From assembly GCF_963169125.1 (NCBI RefSeq), contig NC_084802.1, positions 116,068,903 through 116,132,902 on the forward strand: a stretch of DNA of 64,000 nucleotides, written 5' to 3'. The position numbers were made by a program, and so were the translations under genes. Shown one piece after another: positions 33,692-46,521 of this stretch (its first letter is position 1; each line of letters opens with the position of its first letter). The notes under the pieces are model-generated. The model made no database searches. It was not told the DNA's origin and saw only the letters and a program-made list of their open reading frames with translations. Source of the DNA: Humulus lupulus (taxonomy: Eukaryota; Streptophyta; Magnoliopsida; Rosales; Cannabaceae).

Positions 33692-34754
33692 TGAAATTAT
33701 TTATTTTAATATTACTAAGTGATTTAAGATAAACAACTTAATTCAATGCGAAATACTGAGTAAGTTGTTTAGACAGATTTAAGTTTCGTTAACACTACTT
33801 ATGCAAATGTTTAAACAGAAACAGAAAAACAGGTAAAAATTCAACACACGAGAATTTTGATATGGTTCAGAAATCTTTTCAGATAACCTACATCCATGGG
33901 GTCACGCCCAGAGAATAAATCAATTAGTAAAGAAATAATATGTACAAAAGCATTGACTTAAACAATGTAAGACTCCCTCTTAAACTATTGTCGCAATTTT
34001 GTTGTACTCTTCTCTACGAATCTGGTTTTGATGAAACATTAATTATCTTAAAATCCCTTCAAAGAATAGCGAGTAGTCACTTCCTCCCGAAGTGAGACTT
34101 AGATAGAATCCTCACCCGAAGATCCTTATGAACACGTTCACAATAAACACTACCTGTTTACAAGGACAAGATAGATATCCACAAGTACACTCAACACTCT
34201 CACAAAGATTAAGGTGAAGAAATTTAATCTCTACAAATAAAAACACTCTTCAAAATAACATAATGTTTACAAATTTCCAAATGGAAGAGATGAAATTTCC
34301 AAAGGCCTTGGCAAGGTATTTATAGGAACAGAAATCATCCAAGGCCATCATTTTCTAAGATGTTTGTAATCAATTTGCAAATTCCTTTGATTTAGGAAAT
34401 CAGCCAGCCAAATGAATTCTGTGTCGACAGAAAAGAAAACTGATGAGTTAGTAACACCATCAAATTTATATGCCAGAACGAACATGGTCATTTCTTTTGA
34501 CCATGTTCATTTTCGAAACCTTCTTTATTCCAGAATGAACATAATCCCTAAAAATATTCTCACAAGATAAAACACAATATTTTACCAATAAAGATTGATT
34601 GCGATAAATAAGGTAAAAATTGTATTCACACTAAAAGAGATTTTCACTTAAAAAACTAGCGGATTTATGGGATAATTATTTAAAGATATGTTGCTGATTT
34701 TGCAATTTTAAAATATTTTGTCTAAAAATAAAGTTAGCCAATCAAGGTTTTACA
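33692..34754 (-). repeat. Copia element 3' LTR
   Basis: On the - strand it starts TGTAAAACCTTGATTGG (34754 downward) and ends at 33692 with TTTCA. It is 1,063 bp. It matches 61984-63049 throughout, with visible substitutions concentrated near the inner/outer end (33692-33800). Confidence 0.93.
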
Positions 34755-34770
34755 ATCTCCCCCTTTGGCA
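34755..34770 (-). other. Copia polypurine tract
   Basis: On the - strand TGCCAAAGGGGGAGAT directly precedes the 3' LTR. This is the usual primer site for plus-strand synthesis in copia elements. Three further GGGGGAG tracts follow at about 34854, 34871 and 34977. Confidence 0.88.
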
Positions 34771-35214
34771 ACTTGATAGACAAAAATATTTTAAGAGTTT
34801 ATTTTGAAAGACCCTACAAAGACAACCAGGTTAAAGCAAAACAGTAATGTAATTACTCCCCCTGTGACATTACTCCCCCTGCGATAGTTATCTCAATAAC
34901 AACAATAACAACACAAACACAAACAAGATAATCAATTATCACAATGACAAAATAAACAAAGACCAAGATAAACAATTCTCCCCCTTGTTGTCTATCAATA
35001 AGCCAAAGGAGAAAAACAACACAAACAAAATAAGCCAAACGAAAAGACACAAAAAGCGTTATTTTACAATTTATTTAAACCGAAAAAGGTGCAACCAAAA
35101 CATAGACAGTGAAAAATGGCATCATTTGGAAGGACCCGCAGAAAATTGAGACATTATGGTGTGCCGAAGTTGCTCTATGGTCGAGAGACAATTCTGGAGA
35201 CTATGAACTTCTGT

Positions 35215-36490
35215 CTAAACAGTTTTTAGAGTGGTCTTGACACCAGTGAGTTCAGTGATGACAAAATCAGCATCGCTAGCCTTGAGAGGAATCCCTTTAG
35301 CCACTTTCGCAGATGAGGATTCCTTCTTGTGTTTGTAATCTACACCAGCAGTGGGAGGTGTCACGATTTCATATTCCAACCGGAGAGGCTTTTTAGAATC
35401 AAGCAACTTGTAGATAAAATGATGAAACACCAAATATTGGCCTTTCTTTTTGGCATTTCCTAAGGCAGTGATCTAATAAACAATTAGAGTAGCAAGATCA
35501 ACTTGGAGACCAGTCCCGACTTTGAACAGAAAGAAGGTCGTGTCAAAGGTAATGGTAGAGGTATGAGTGGTGGGAATCCATTTGTTGATGGAAAATTTGT
35601 GAAGCACGACATAGTAATGAGTAAGATCGGTCACTTTGAGAACTGATTTTTGTTCCCAAACCATATTCTGTCCCACCAATTCAGATAAAACCTTATCTTT
35701 GTCGAAATCCACCGCATCATTGGTAACAATAGAAGGCACATTGAGAACCTTGTCAATTTTAGCAGCACTAAACAAATACCAATGGCCCCGAACATAAACT
35801 TGACCAAACATAAAAGACTTGCTATCAAACAATTCATCATTAAGATTAGCATAGAATTCTTGAACAACTCGAGGGACAAAACCATCAAACCTAGTTAAAG
35901 ATCCCAACCACCCTCTATCCTCAATATTCTTAATGACCCCAAAAACTCTATGGGTAGCGAAATAAATTTTTTTCTCACAAATAATATCTCTATGCACATA
36001 ATGCTTCATATTTTTCTCATTGTCATTGAAATAGAAATTCAAAGAGTGAGCATTAAAAGAAGAACCTACTGTGGCTTTAGGAACCACTGGTGAATCTGTG
36101 CAAATCTCAGGAATTTTCGCAGCTTTCTTGCTCTTTGGAGAAATAGAAGGGTCCAATGATGGGTCAGATTCGGCTACAGATGCAACATCATCATCAATTG
36201 AGGCATCATCTTCAAGTGGATCAACATCAGAGGGTACAAAAGCTTCAGATGGGTCAGATTCAGAGGAGGAACATGGTGGAGGAATTTTCTTCACCTTTTT
36301 TTGAAACATGGAGAGAGGAGTGGAACCCATGGGAGAAATTCCTTTGGAGTGCAATCCGAAGGGTGAGAACCTTTGGACCTTAGGGATTTTTGAGAAGAGG
36401 AAACCTGGAACCACCCTTTGTTTTTCTTCTTAGGTGCAAGAACATCAAGAGATTCGGTGGAGTCAGAATGGGTTTTGGTTGAAGCACCTT
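35215..36490 (-). pseudogene. Copia extra ORF, 3' part (putative plant transposon protein domain)
   Basis: Downstream of pol, in the position of the env-like ORF of SIRE-type elements, lies a frame with an acidic Ser/Asp-rich segment (about 36290-36100) and then a globular region. The globular region contains RGWLGSLTRFDGFVPRVVQE, then FYANL and VRGHWYLFSAAKIDKVL. It resembles the 'putative plant transposon protein' domain (Transposase_32-type). A TAG at 35473-35475 interrupts the frame, which then continues in the same phase to 35215. The 5' part of the ORF was separated by the Tekay insertion at 36491. I see no signal peptide or membrane segment, so an envelope role is not supported. Confidence 0.68.
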
Positions 36491-38804
36491 TGTAACGCCC
36501 TGGTTACCCTAGAACAGTTACGATGAATGGTGAACCGGAAATTTGACCCGCTACCCGAGTCCTTTGGTTAAAAACGTGATCTAACTATTCTTATATGTTT
36601 TATTGAATACATAAAAATTTTCATGGGCCCATAAAAACATTTACAAGTTATTTACAACTCAAAATGGTCATTACAGTTTCAAAATTACAAACCCGCCGAC
36701 CTAAGCGGCAAAAATAGGGTAAACCCCCTAGTTCCTCTGAGAACTCCTTGGCCGTGGTGGTCAAGCGGCCGCATATGTACACATCACCACCTAAGCTGTC
36801 CACTCAAGGCTGGGGGAGTTTTTCTTTCCCTTTACCTGCACCACATAGCACCCATGAGCCAAGGCCCACCAAGAAAACACAATAAAGCATGATATAATAT
36901 CAACAATGATCATAATAATCATTCAGGACTATCAATCCAAACAAATAGGTGACAGTCGCAAAAGTCACTAAGTTGGGTCCAGCTCCCTTTAGCCTTGTGA
37001 CGATAGGTTCACCGGGGCTTAATAAATAAGTGAACTTTTATTAGTTCGAACAGGTTAGGTGCATGGTGACTAGTCACCAACATAACCCTCCTCATGATCT
37101 TAAAGTCATAACCCTGGAACAGCGTTCCCTAGCCATGTGACAAGCACTCACCGGGGCCTTAAGCCCTGGCTCTAGTAACTAGTATGAGACTAGACAAGCG
37201 CTTATAAGTTCATCGACCTTAGGGTCGATCCAGCGTTAATGCCTTAGAGCCATTCAACGATGATATCGATTAGATCTAATCTTCATTTGGATCGGCGTTC
37301 ATGACGCTATGCCATTTCTGACTCTTAGGTCAGTGTCCTTGACTAGTCAGTACATGTACAAGTATACAACATTCGCTAGCATTCAATAGGCAATCCATGT
37401 GCACATTTATCAATCAACATGCCTCAATACAATCACGCATGTCACATATACACAGGGTGCAGTTTTCTTACCTTTGGTTCGGGTGAAATTACTATAAGAA
37501 CGACCCTTGAGAACGATCGACCTTTTAATTCCTTGATGGTCACCTGGTCATAACCTAAATATAGGATTCATCAATAAAATTAATAACAAAGGTTCCCAAA
37601 CCAAAACCTAGCCTCCAAGACATCGAATCCTACTAAACCGGGTAGTAGGATCGATCCCGAGGCCTAAGGCTTGAATCCCCAAGTAAAAAACTCATTTCTA
37701 GTAAAAAATGCCTCTAAGGGCCGCAGCCCTCCCTAGCCACGCCGCGGCACACCCCTCAGACAGAGGCAGCTCTTCCCCAGCAACCAGCGCAGGCCACAAC
37801 TCACCATAGCCGTGCTGCGGCTCTTTACTGTAAAACAGCAAGAAACCAGTTTTCCTCCCCTGCTTTTTTCCTTGAAACCAACCCCTCAAACCAATCCCAA
37901 ACATCCAATTCAACCCATAAACTTCATCTATATCACACCCTCATCAAAACCCAAGTTAAACACCAACCAAAACTTCCATTAATTCCTACTATCCTCAACA
38001 AAACCACAAGCTGAAAAATTAAACCAAAATAGAGTATAGCTCAAAATTCATGGACAATTTCTTACCTCAAGCTGGTTTGAATCCTCCTCAATAGATGAAC
38101 TAAATCTATAACCCCTAAGCTTTGATTTCCTAGCTTGAATCTTCAATTTGGGACAAAAAACTTCCAAGGAGAATGGTGAGAAAATGATGAACGGTTGAAG
38201 GAGAAGAGTGCCCTGTTTTTGTTCTGTTTGTTTCTACAGCCAACCAAAATCAAATATAACCCAAGCCAAATGACCTTAATGCCCCTAGCTCATTTAAAGT
38301 TTCTAAGGTCTCCCTAAGGGTAAAATTGGTATGTCCCACCTATCTCGTTAATCATAATTAACGCTCTCCAATTCTCGCTATTCTAAATATTCCCCAATAC
38401 CAAATATTCTTATCCCGTTACCCTCTAATTCCCGGTACACTCTAATCACCAAAACACCCCGAGACTCACCTCGAGCCCCGAGCTTAAGCCTGTTATGACC
38501 AAACCGATAATTTATATTTAAAGATCGTCTCATGTCGAATAACTCGAACCAATCCACATTATAATGTGGCCTCATAATTAAACACAAGCATGCACCCAAA
38601 ATATACAAATATGCTCTCAATGAGCCAAATTACCAAAATACCCCTGCCATAAATGTGGACCCACATGCATGCATTTAACATCATATTATAATATAATTCT
38701 CATAAACATGCATATATTCATCTAATGGCATAATTAAACAAGTATGGCCCTCCCGACCAACTAATCCAGCCATTAAATCCCATCGGAGAATTCAGGGCAT
38801 TACA
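36491..38804 (-). repeat. Tekay 3' LTR
   Basis: It is 2,314 bp. Its partner at 43852-46204 is longer mainly because of a stretch of about 35 bp at 43960-44000, absent here near 36590. It contains the CCGCGG palindrome region (37718-37820) and the block shared with the solo LTRs (about 36720-36885). Confidence 0.93.
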
Positions 38805-38805
38805 A

Positions 38806-38820
38806 CTATCCCCTCCTTAC
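38806..38820 (-). other. Tekay polypurine tract
   Basis: On the - strand GTAAGGAGGGGATAG sits directly before the 3' LTR. It is preceded by AATTTCGAGGATGAAATTTC, a conserved end of Tekay/Del internal regions. Confidence 0.9.
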
Positions 38821-39053
38821 AGAAATTTCATCCTCGAAATTTACCTGAACAGCTCGGGATACTGACTCTACATATCTGACTCCAGCTCCCTGGTCGCTTC
38901 CTTGACCTTGATGTTCGTCCACAATACCTTCACCAAAGGTATCGTCTTATTCCTGAGGACCTTATCCTTTCTGTCAAGTATCTGAACTGGCTGCTCCTCA
39001 AAGGAGAGTTCTGGCTCAAGCTCCAGATCGTCATAACTCAAAATATGGCTCAC
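38821..39053 (-). pseudogene. Tekay integrase tail with chromodomain
   Basis: The sequence SHILSYDDLELEPELSFEEQ, followed by PVQILDRKDKVLRNK and VKVLWTNIKVKEATREL, matches the C-terminal chromodomain of Tekay/Del integrases. This domain is thought to steer insertion to heterochromatin. An in-frame TAG (39069-39071) separates it from the integrase core, and another stop at 38868 falls after ELESDM, close to the natural end. Confidence 0.8.
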
Positions 39054-39068
39054 ATCAGATACATACCT

Positions 39069-40175
39069 CTAAAGAGCTGAAACATGAAATACATTATGCA
39101 CAGCTGACAACGCCGGAGGCAAGGCCAATCTGTAAGCCACTAGACCAACCATCTCCAGGATCTCAAATGGACCTACAAATCTAGGACTCAGCTTGCCTTT
39201 CTTCCCAAACCTTCTCACCGCATTCCATGGCGAGACTTTAAGGAAAACATAGTCTCCTACCTGGAACTCCACGTTCCTGCGCTTGGGATCTGCATAGCTC
39301 TTCTGTCTACTCTGAGAAGTAAGCATCCGAGCTCTAATCTTTTCAATAGCCTCACTGGTCCTCTGAACTGCCTTAGGACCCAAGTATCTCCTTTCACCTG
39401 TCTCATCCCAATGAATGGGAGATCTGCACTTCCTACCATACAACATCTCATAAGGTGCAACTCCAATGGTAGACTGATAATTGTTATTGTAGGAAAACTC
39501 TATCAAAGGTAGATACTTACTCCAAGATCCACCAAAGTCTAGCACACATGCTCTCAGCATGTCCTCGAAAATCTGGATCGTCCTCTCAGATTGCCCATCT
39601 GTCTGAGGATGATAAGCAGTACTGAACTTCAGTTGTGTCCCCATGGCCTTCTGCAAACTTCCGCATAACTTGGAAGTAAAAGTAGGATCTGGATCTGACA
39701 CGATCGACCTAGGTGCTCCATGGAGGCGCACGATCTCTCTCACATAGAGATCTGCATACTGGTCAACTGTATAGGTAGTCCTCATTGGCAGAAAGTGAGC
39801 TGACTTGGTGTAGTGATCTACTATCACCCAAATAGAATCATGCTAACCAACAGTCTTGGGTAAGCCCACCACAAAATCCATCGTGATGTCTTCCCACTTC
39901 CACTCTGGGATATCCAGAGGCTGCAATAACCCTGCCGGCCTCTGATGCTCAGCCTTGACCTGTTGACATGTCAAGAACTTAGCCACATACTCTACTACAT
40001 CTCTCTTCATCCCTGGCCACCAATACAACGATCTCACATCCTGATACATCTTTGTGGTGCCTGGATGCAAAGAGTAAGGTGTAGTATGAGATTCATCCAG
40101 AATCTTTCGCCTCAAAGCAGTGTCCAGCGGAACACATATTCGCCCCTTGTATCTTAGCAAGCCTATCACAGACAT
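39069..40175 (-). pseudogene. Tekay integrase
   Basis: 40175-39843 encodes the zinc-binding domain (HPGTTKMYQDVRSLYWWPGM, then CQQVKAEHQ) and the start of the core with Asp in ITMDFVVGLP. A TAG at 39843-39845 breaks the frame where Gln is usual (TVG*HDSIW). 39827-39069 carries the second catalytic Asp in IVSDPDPTF, Glu in TDGQSERTIQ, and the GPF/Y-like module (LSPRFVGPFEIL). An apparent 1-bp deletion near 40175 puts it out of frame with RT. Confidence 0.86.
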
Positions 40176-42031
40176 TGTATAATCTTGGACACTCCAGCCA
40201 AAACATCCTCTCTGATCTTGATCAGCTGTGGGTCACTTAACTGACCTTCCTTGATTCTCTCCAACAGCGTAGACTGTAGCGTAATGTTGGCCAACTGGCC
40301 CACCAGCAACTCTATACCAGCTCTGTTCATATCATCTGCTAACTCTCTGGCTATCAGCCTCATACCATGAATCTGTCCTGGACCCTTCCGGCTTAAAGCA
40401 TCAGCTACCACGTTGGCTTTTCCTGGATGATACAGAATCTCACAATCATAATCTTTTACTAACTCCAGCCAACGCTTTTGCCTTATATTAAGATCTTTCT
40501 GGGTGAAGAAGTACTTCAGGCTCTTGTGGTCTATATAGATCTCACACTTCTCTCCATAGAGATAGTGCCTCCATATCTTTAAAGCAAAAACCACAGCCGC
40601 CAACTCTAAATCATGAGTTGGATATCTCTTTTCATACTCCTTCAACTGACGAGAAGCATAGGCAATTACTTTCTCTGATTGCATCAGAACACAGCCCAAA
40701 CCCTGATGAGAAGCATCGCAATAAATCACAAACTTCTCCTGATCTGTCGGAAGACTCAGAATCGGAGCTGTAATCAATCTCTGCTTTAGTTCCTGGAAGC
40801 TGTTCTCACACTTATCTGACCACACAAATTTCTGACTCTTGCGTGTCAGCTCAGTCAATGAAGTAGCAAACTTTGAGAACCCTTCCATGAAACGCCTATA
40901 ATAACCTGCCAATCCAAGGAAACTTCTAACCTTAGAAGCATTCTTTGGCCTTGGCCAATCTCTTACCGCTTCAATCTTTGCTGGATCTACCTTAATCCCC
41001 TCCTTACTGAAAATGTGCCCAAGAAAGGATACCTGAGACAACCAGAACACACACTTCTTGAACTTTGCAAACAATCTGTGTTCCCTCAATCTCTGTAGAA
41101 CCAACCTCAGATGCTGCTCATGCTCTGACTTAGACTGAGAATATACCAGAATATCATCAATGAAGACGATCACAAACTGGTCCAAATAATCCTTGAACAC
41201 TCTATTCATCATATCCATGAAAGCAGCAGGGGCATTAGTCAATCCAAATGACATAACTAAGAACTCGTAATGCCCATACCTGGTACGAAAAGCAGTTTTC
41301 GATATGTCTCCCTCCTTGACCCTCAACTGATGATAACTAGAACGAAGGTCGATCTTAGAGAATACCGTCTTACCTTGCAACTGATCAAACAGATCTTCTA
41401 TCCTTGGCAAAGGATACTTGTTCTTAGTTGTTAGCTTATTCAGTTCTTTGTAATCAATACACATTCTCAGAGAACCATCCTTCTTCTTTACAAACAGAAC
41501 TGGCGCACCCCAAGGTGAGAAACTAGGTCTGATAAAACCCAAATCTAACAGCTCTTGCAACTGTACTTTTAATTCTTTTAACTCAGCTGGGGCCATTCTG
41601 TAAGGTGATCTAGACACTGGCTCCGTCCCTGGTGCCAATTCTATAAGGAACTCAATTTCTCTGTGTGGTGGCAACCCTGGAAAATCCTCTGGAAACACAT
41701 CCAGAAACTCACATACAAGTCTAGTATCCTCTGGTCTCACTGGCATGACCTGAGTGGTATCAACCACACTGGCTAAGAATCCAATGCAACCTCTTTGTAA
41801 TAAATCCCTAGCCCTCAATACAGAAATCATGGTAATGCGAGGTCCATGCACAGCACCAACAAACACAAAAGGATCCTCACCTTCAGGCTCAAAGGCTACC
41901 ATCTTCCTTCTGCAATCAATGGTTGCCCCATACTTTTCCAACCAATCCATACCCAGTATCATATCGAAGTCAGTCATAACCAACTCTATCAGATCCACTG
42001 ACAACTCTCTGCCCTCTACTGTCACTAGCAA
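40166..42031 (-). pseudogene. Tekay reverse transcriptase and RNase H
   Basis: This is a 621-residue open stretch, the longest in the window. The end of the protease comes first ([18 protein letters not shown]). RT follows with [31 protein letters not shown] and the catalytic FIDDILVYS. RNase H has [30 protein letters not shown] and [10 protein letters not shown]. All key acidic residues of RT and RNase H seem intact. It is separated from the upstream protease frame by one in-frame TAG (42041-42043) and from integrase by a frameshift. Confidence 0.88.
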
Positions 42032-42040
42032 AGATCTGAC

Positions 42041-43409
42041 CTATCTCCTAGATACCACTAACCCTCCAGTGGGTAACAAAGTACCAAACCCCACATCATA
42101 AAAATCACAGGGTCTACACAATCTATCGATAACACTACTAGCAACAAAAGAATGTGTAGCACCAGAATCAATCAAAACATTATAAGGGGTTCCAGCACTA
42201 AGAAGCTGACCTGTAACAACTGAGGGAGAAGTCTCAGCTTCTGCTTGAGTCAATGCGAACACTCGAGCTAGGGCCGAGCTGTCCGCCTTTCTGGGTTCTT
42301 CTTTTCTTGCCTTAGGGCAATCCTTTTTAAGATGACCCACTGCTCTACATGAGAAGCAAGCCCTTGCCCTACACTCTCCCAAATGATGCCTCTTGCATCT
42401 AGGGCATTCAGGATAAGATTTCCAGGCTTCACTACCCCCTGGATGACCCATTGTAATACCACGAGGCCGCCTATCAGGACCTGGAACTGGGAAGGTGTCA
42501 AGAACCTTCCTCTTCTGATCACTGGGCCAACACCCCTACCTGAACCCACAAATGGAGGACCTGTCCTCCTGAAATCCTTTCTGGCTGCACTGTCACGCTA
42601 GATCCTGTTCTCTGCACTCTCAGTTGTGAGTGCCTTCTCAACCACCTGTGCATAAGTAGTAACCCCAGCCACAATGGTGATACGAACATCACGGGCTAAT
42701 ATTGGTTATAGCCCCTGAAGAAATCTCTCTCTCCTGGTCCCATCAGCAGGCACCAGTCCATGGCAAACTTTGCCAAACGATCAAACATTAAGGCGTACTC
42801 AGTGACTGATAAACCTCCCTAAAGTAGCCTAATGAACTCCTCAGCTTTAGCTACCCTGATAGCATCATTATAATATTTTTCATTAAATAGAGTTTGAAAC
42901 TCCTCCCAACTCAGGGCATTCACATTCTTGGTCTGGGTAATCACTTCCCACCAAATCCGAGCATCCTCCCGAAACATATAGGTCGCACAGGCCACCCTCT
43001 CATTACCAGATACCCTCATAAAGTCAAGGATAGTGGTAATCATACTCATCCATTGTTCAGCCTTGGCAGGATCTGCACTGTCCTAAAAAATTGGAGGTTG
43101 TTGATTCCTGAACCATTCATAAAGAGGCTCCCATTTGCTTCCAACCTCAGGCAGCTGCCCAGCTACTGGTACCGACACAGGAGGTGCCTATGATACACTG
43201 GCCACTACAGGCACTTGCTGTTTTTTTAGGAGACGAAGCTCTTCTCCCTGTCTCAACACTGTTGCTTGAAAATCATTAATTATCTGCTGCCAGTTTACAG
43301 GAGCTGGCTGTGGAATCTGAGACTGGTCATTCTCTTGACCTTGGCTATTATTGTTATTCTGGCCCTGATCACTTTGGCCAGCTGAAGTATCTGTCTGCTT
43401 TGGATTCAT
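42041..43409 (-). pseudogene. Tekay gag and N-terminal protease
   Basis: The likely gag start is MNPKQTDTSAG at 43409, 442 bases after the 5' LTR. Capsid sequence follows with REDARIWWEVITQ at about 42960 and FNEKYYNDAIRVAKAEEFI. The nucleocapsid CCHC knuckle ACFSCRAVGHLKKDCP is at about 42320-42370. The protease active site VLIDSGATHSFVA is at about 42140-42180. Stops and shifts between 42450 and 42820 split gag into pieces. As usual, gag packages the RNA and the protease matures it. Confidence 0.8.
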
Positions 43410-43836
43410 TCTTATCTGATACCTTGCTGAAACATTGATCAATACGGCCAGTCAGGTAGTAATAACTAAACCTCTTGCCGCCTTATGGTCCAAGAACAAG
43501 CAGACAATTATCATACTCCACAGTCATATAATATACAAGCACATACATGTTTATAGCCTTTAACACTTAGCATGTATCGCATAATAGTTCATAAACAATC
43601 ATACTTATAAGTATGTTCCAGCAATCTCAATACTAACCAGCACACATTTGCTGAGGATATAATATTTCAGGGCACAGGTTTAACATGATGTCTCATGCAT
43701 AAAGGTAAAGCATATATACCATATTTAAGCAGTTATACACATAACTACATAAATAGTTACCAAACCATGAGTCGAACTTGATTTCAGTGATGTGTGTACA
43801 TGCCCAGCCAGTCTACAGGAACCTTAACCTTGGCAT

Positions 43837-43848
43837 GCTTTAATACCA
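43837..43848 (-). other. Tekay primer binding site
   Basis: On the - strand, TGGTATTAAAGC lies three bases after the 5' LTR. It differs at two positions from TGGTATCAGAGC, the complement of the initiator-Met tRNA 3' end, both consistent with transitions (C to T, G to A). Confidence 0.82.
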
Positions 43849-43851
43849 AGT

Positions 43852-46204
43852 TGTAATGCCCTGGTCACCCCAGAATAGTTACGGTGAACGGTGAACCGAA
43901 AATTTGACCCGCTACCCGAGTCCTTTGGTAAAAAACGTGATCTAAGTGTTGTTATCAGGTTAAGGTGAAAAAAACCAACAAAAGGAAAGGATATGTTTTA
44001 TTGAATACATAAAACTGTTCATGGGCCCATAAAAACATTTACAAGTTATTTACAACTCAAAATGGTCATTGCAGTTTCAAAATTACAAACCCGCTGACCT
44101 AAGCGGCAAAAATAGGGTAAACCCCCTAGTTCCTCTGAGAACTCCTTGGCCGTGGTGGTCAAGCGGCAGCATATGTACACATCACCACCTAAGCTCTCCA
44201 CTCAAGGCTGGGTGAGCTTTTCTTTCCCATCACCTGCACCACATAGCACCCATGAGCCAAGGCCCAACAAGAAAACACAATAAATCATGATATAATATCA
44301 ACAATGATCATAATAATCATTCAAGACTATCAGTCCAAACAAATAGGTGACAGTCGCAAAAGTCACTAAGTAGGGTCTAGCTCCCTTTAGCCTTGTGACG
44401 ATAGGGTCACCGGGGCTTAATAAATAAGTGAACTTTTATTAGTTCGAACAGGATAGGTGCATGGTGACTAGTCACCAACATAGCCCTCCTCATGATCTTA
44501 AAGTCATAACCCTGGAACAACGTTCCTTAGCCATGTGACAAGCAGTCATCGGGGCCTTAAGCCCTGGCTCTAGTAACTAGTCTGAGACTAGCTAGACAAG
44601 CGCTTATAAGTTCATCAACCTTAGGGTCAGTCCAGCGTTAATGCCTTAGAGCCATTCAACGCTGATATCGATTAGATCTAATCTTCATTTGGCTTGGCGT
44701 TCATGACACTATGCCATTTCTGACTCTTAGGTCAGTGTCCCTGACTAGTCAGTACATGTACAAGTATACAACATTCGCTTGCATTCAATAGGCAATCCAT
44801 GTCCACATTTATCAATCAACATGCCTCAATACAATCACGCATGTCATATACACAGGGTGCAGTTTTCTTACCTTTGGTTCGGGTGAAATTATTGTAAGAA
44901 CGACCCTTGAGAACGATCGACCTTTTAATTCCTTGATGCTCACCTGGTCATAACCAAAATACAGGATTCATTAATAAAATGAATAACAAAGGTTCCCAAA
45001 CCAAAACCTAGCCTCCAAGACATCGAATCCTACTAAACCGGGTAGTAGGATCGATCCCGAGGCCTAAGGCTTGAATCCCCAAGCTAAAACCTCATTTCTG
45101 GTAAAAAATGCCTTTAAGGGTCGCGACCCTCCCTAGCCATGCCGCGACATGCCCCTCAGACAGAGGCGGCTCTTCCCCAGCAACCAGCACGGGCCGCGGC
45201 TCACCATAGCCGTGCCGCGGCTCTTTACTGCAAAACAGCAAGAAACCAGTTTTCCTCCTCTGCATTTTTCCTTGAAACCAACCCCTCAAACCAATCCCAA
45301 ACATCCAATTCAGCCCATAAACTTCATCTATATCACACCCTCATCAAAACCCAAGTTAAACACCAACCAAAACTTCCATTAATTCCTACTATCCTCAACA
45401 AAACCACAAGCTGAAAACTTAAACCAAAATAGAGTATAGCTCAAAATTCATGGACAATTTCTTACCTTAAGCTGGTTTGAATCCTCCTCAATAGATGAAC
45501 TAAATCTATAACCCCCAAGCTTTGATTTCCTAGCTTGAATCTTCAATTTGGGACCAAAAAATTCCAAGGAGAATGGTGAGAAAATGATGAATGGATGAAG
45601 GAGAAAAGTGCCCTGTTTTTGTTCTGTATGTTTCTACAGCCAACCAAAATCAAATATAACCCAAGCCAAATGACCTTAATGCCCCTAGCTCATTTAAAGT
45701 TTCTAAGGTCTCCCCAAGGGTAAAATTGGTATTTCCCACCTATGTCGTTAATCATAATTAATGCTCTCCAATTCCTGCTAATCTCAACATTCCCAAATAC
45801 GAAATATTCTTATCCTGTTACCCTCTAATTCCCGGTAACGCTCTAATCACCAAAACACCTCGAGACTCACCCCGAGCCCCGAGCTTAAGCCTGTTATGAC
45901 CAAACCGATAATTTATATTTAAAGAGTCTCATGCCGAATAACTTGAACAAATCCACATTATAATGGGGCCTCACAATTAAACACAAGCATGCACCCAAAA
46001 TATACAAATATGCTCTCAATGAGCCAAATTACCAAAATACTCGTGCCATAAAATGTGGACCCACATGCATGCACTTAACATCATATTATAATAGAATTCT
46101 CATAAACATGCATATATTCATCTAATGGCATAATTAAACAAGTATGGCCCTCCCGGCCAACTAATCCAGCCATTAAATCACTTCGGAGAATTCGGGGCAT
46201 TACA
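43852..46204 (-). repeat. Tekay 5' LTR
   Basis: It is 2,353 bp and matches 36491-38804. The inner end (43852) is next to the primer site and the outer end (46204) is next to the ACCTT duplication. It contains CCGCGG-type palindromes at about 45118-45225. Confidence 0.93.
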
Positions 46205-46491
46205 ACCTTCATGATCAGAGGCATCATCAAAGAGAAATGCTCGGGCCTTTTTGGAAGTCCCAGGGACAGAGGCGAGCAGAGATGCCATTGAAGGAGGTCG
46301 AAGTGGAGCTTTGGGGGCTTCGAGATCTGGAATGACCACGACTTTGCTCTGGTGGTGGTTGCGTCAATGAGGTTAGGTTGAGACAAAGTACTCTTTCGAG
46401 CCTTTTTCTTGGTGAGTGAGGGTGATGCAGTCAACGAGCCAGCCGTCAAGTCCTTGAGAGACCGAGACCCACTTCCTCTAGTTTTCACCAT
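46205..46491 (-). pseudogene. Copia extra ORF, 5' part
   Basis: A start MVKTRGSGSRSLKDL at 46491 opens the ORF whose 3' part lies at 35215-36490. The segment is basic and Ser/Thr-rich (KKKARKSTLSQ). A one-base shift near 46350 moves the reading frame, after which the sequence (APLRPPSMASLLASVPGT and onward) runs into the Tekay insertion at 46204. The five-base duplication ACCTT joins both halves. I see no recognisable domain in this part. Confidence 0.6.
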
Positions 46492-46521
46492 GGCTGCAAG
46501 ACAGAGAGAAAATTTCCACAA

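Larger units (their letters stand above)
36491..46204 (-). mobile_element. Tekay/Del chromovirus (Ty3/gypsy) inserted in the copia extra ORF
   Basis: LTRs at 36491-38804 and 43852-46204 (TGTAAYGCCC...GGGCATTACA) are flanked by ACCTT at 36486-36490 and 46205-46209. The element is on the - strand. It has a primer site resembling the complement of tRNA-iMet, gag, a protease with DSGATHS, RT, RNase H, integrase and a chromodomain-like tail, ending in the tract GTAAGGAGGGGATAGT before the 3' LTR. Total length is 9,714 bp. Frameshifts and stops in each main frame make it defective. The chromodomain and the LTR termini place it in the Tekay/Del clade. Confidence 0.94.

Noticed and set aside
37698..37913. 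Open frames in the Tekay LTRs (also 45092-45414)
   Set aside because: They are in non-coding LTR sequence; the match between the two LTRs reflects LTR identity, not coding constraint.
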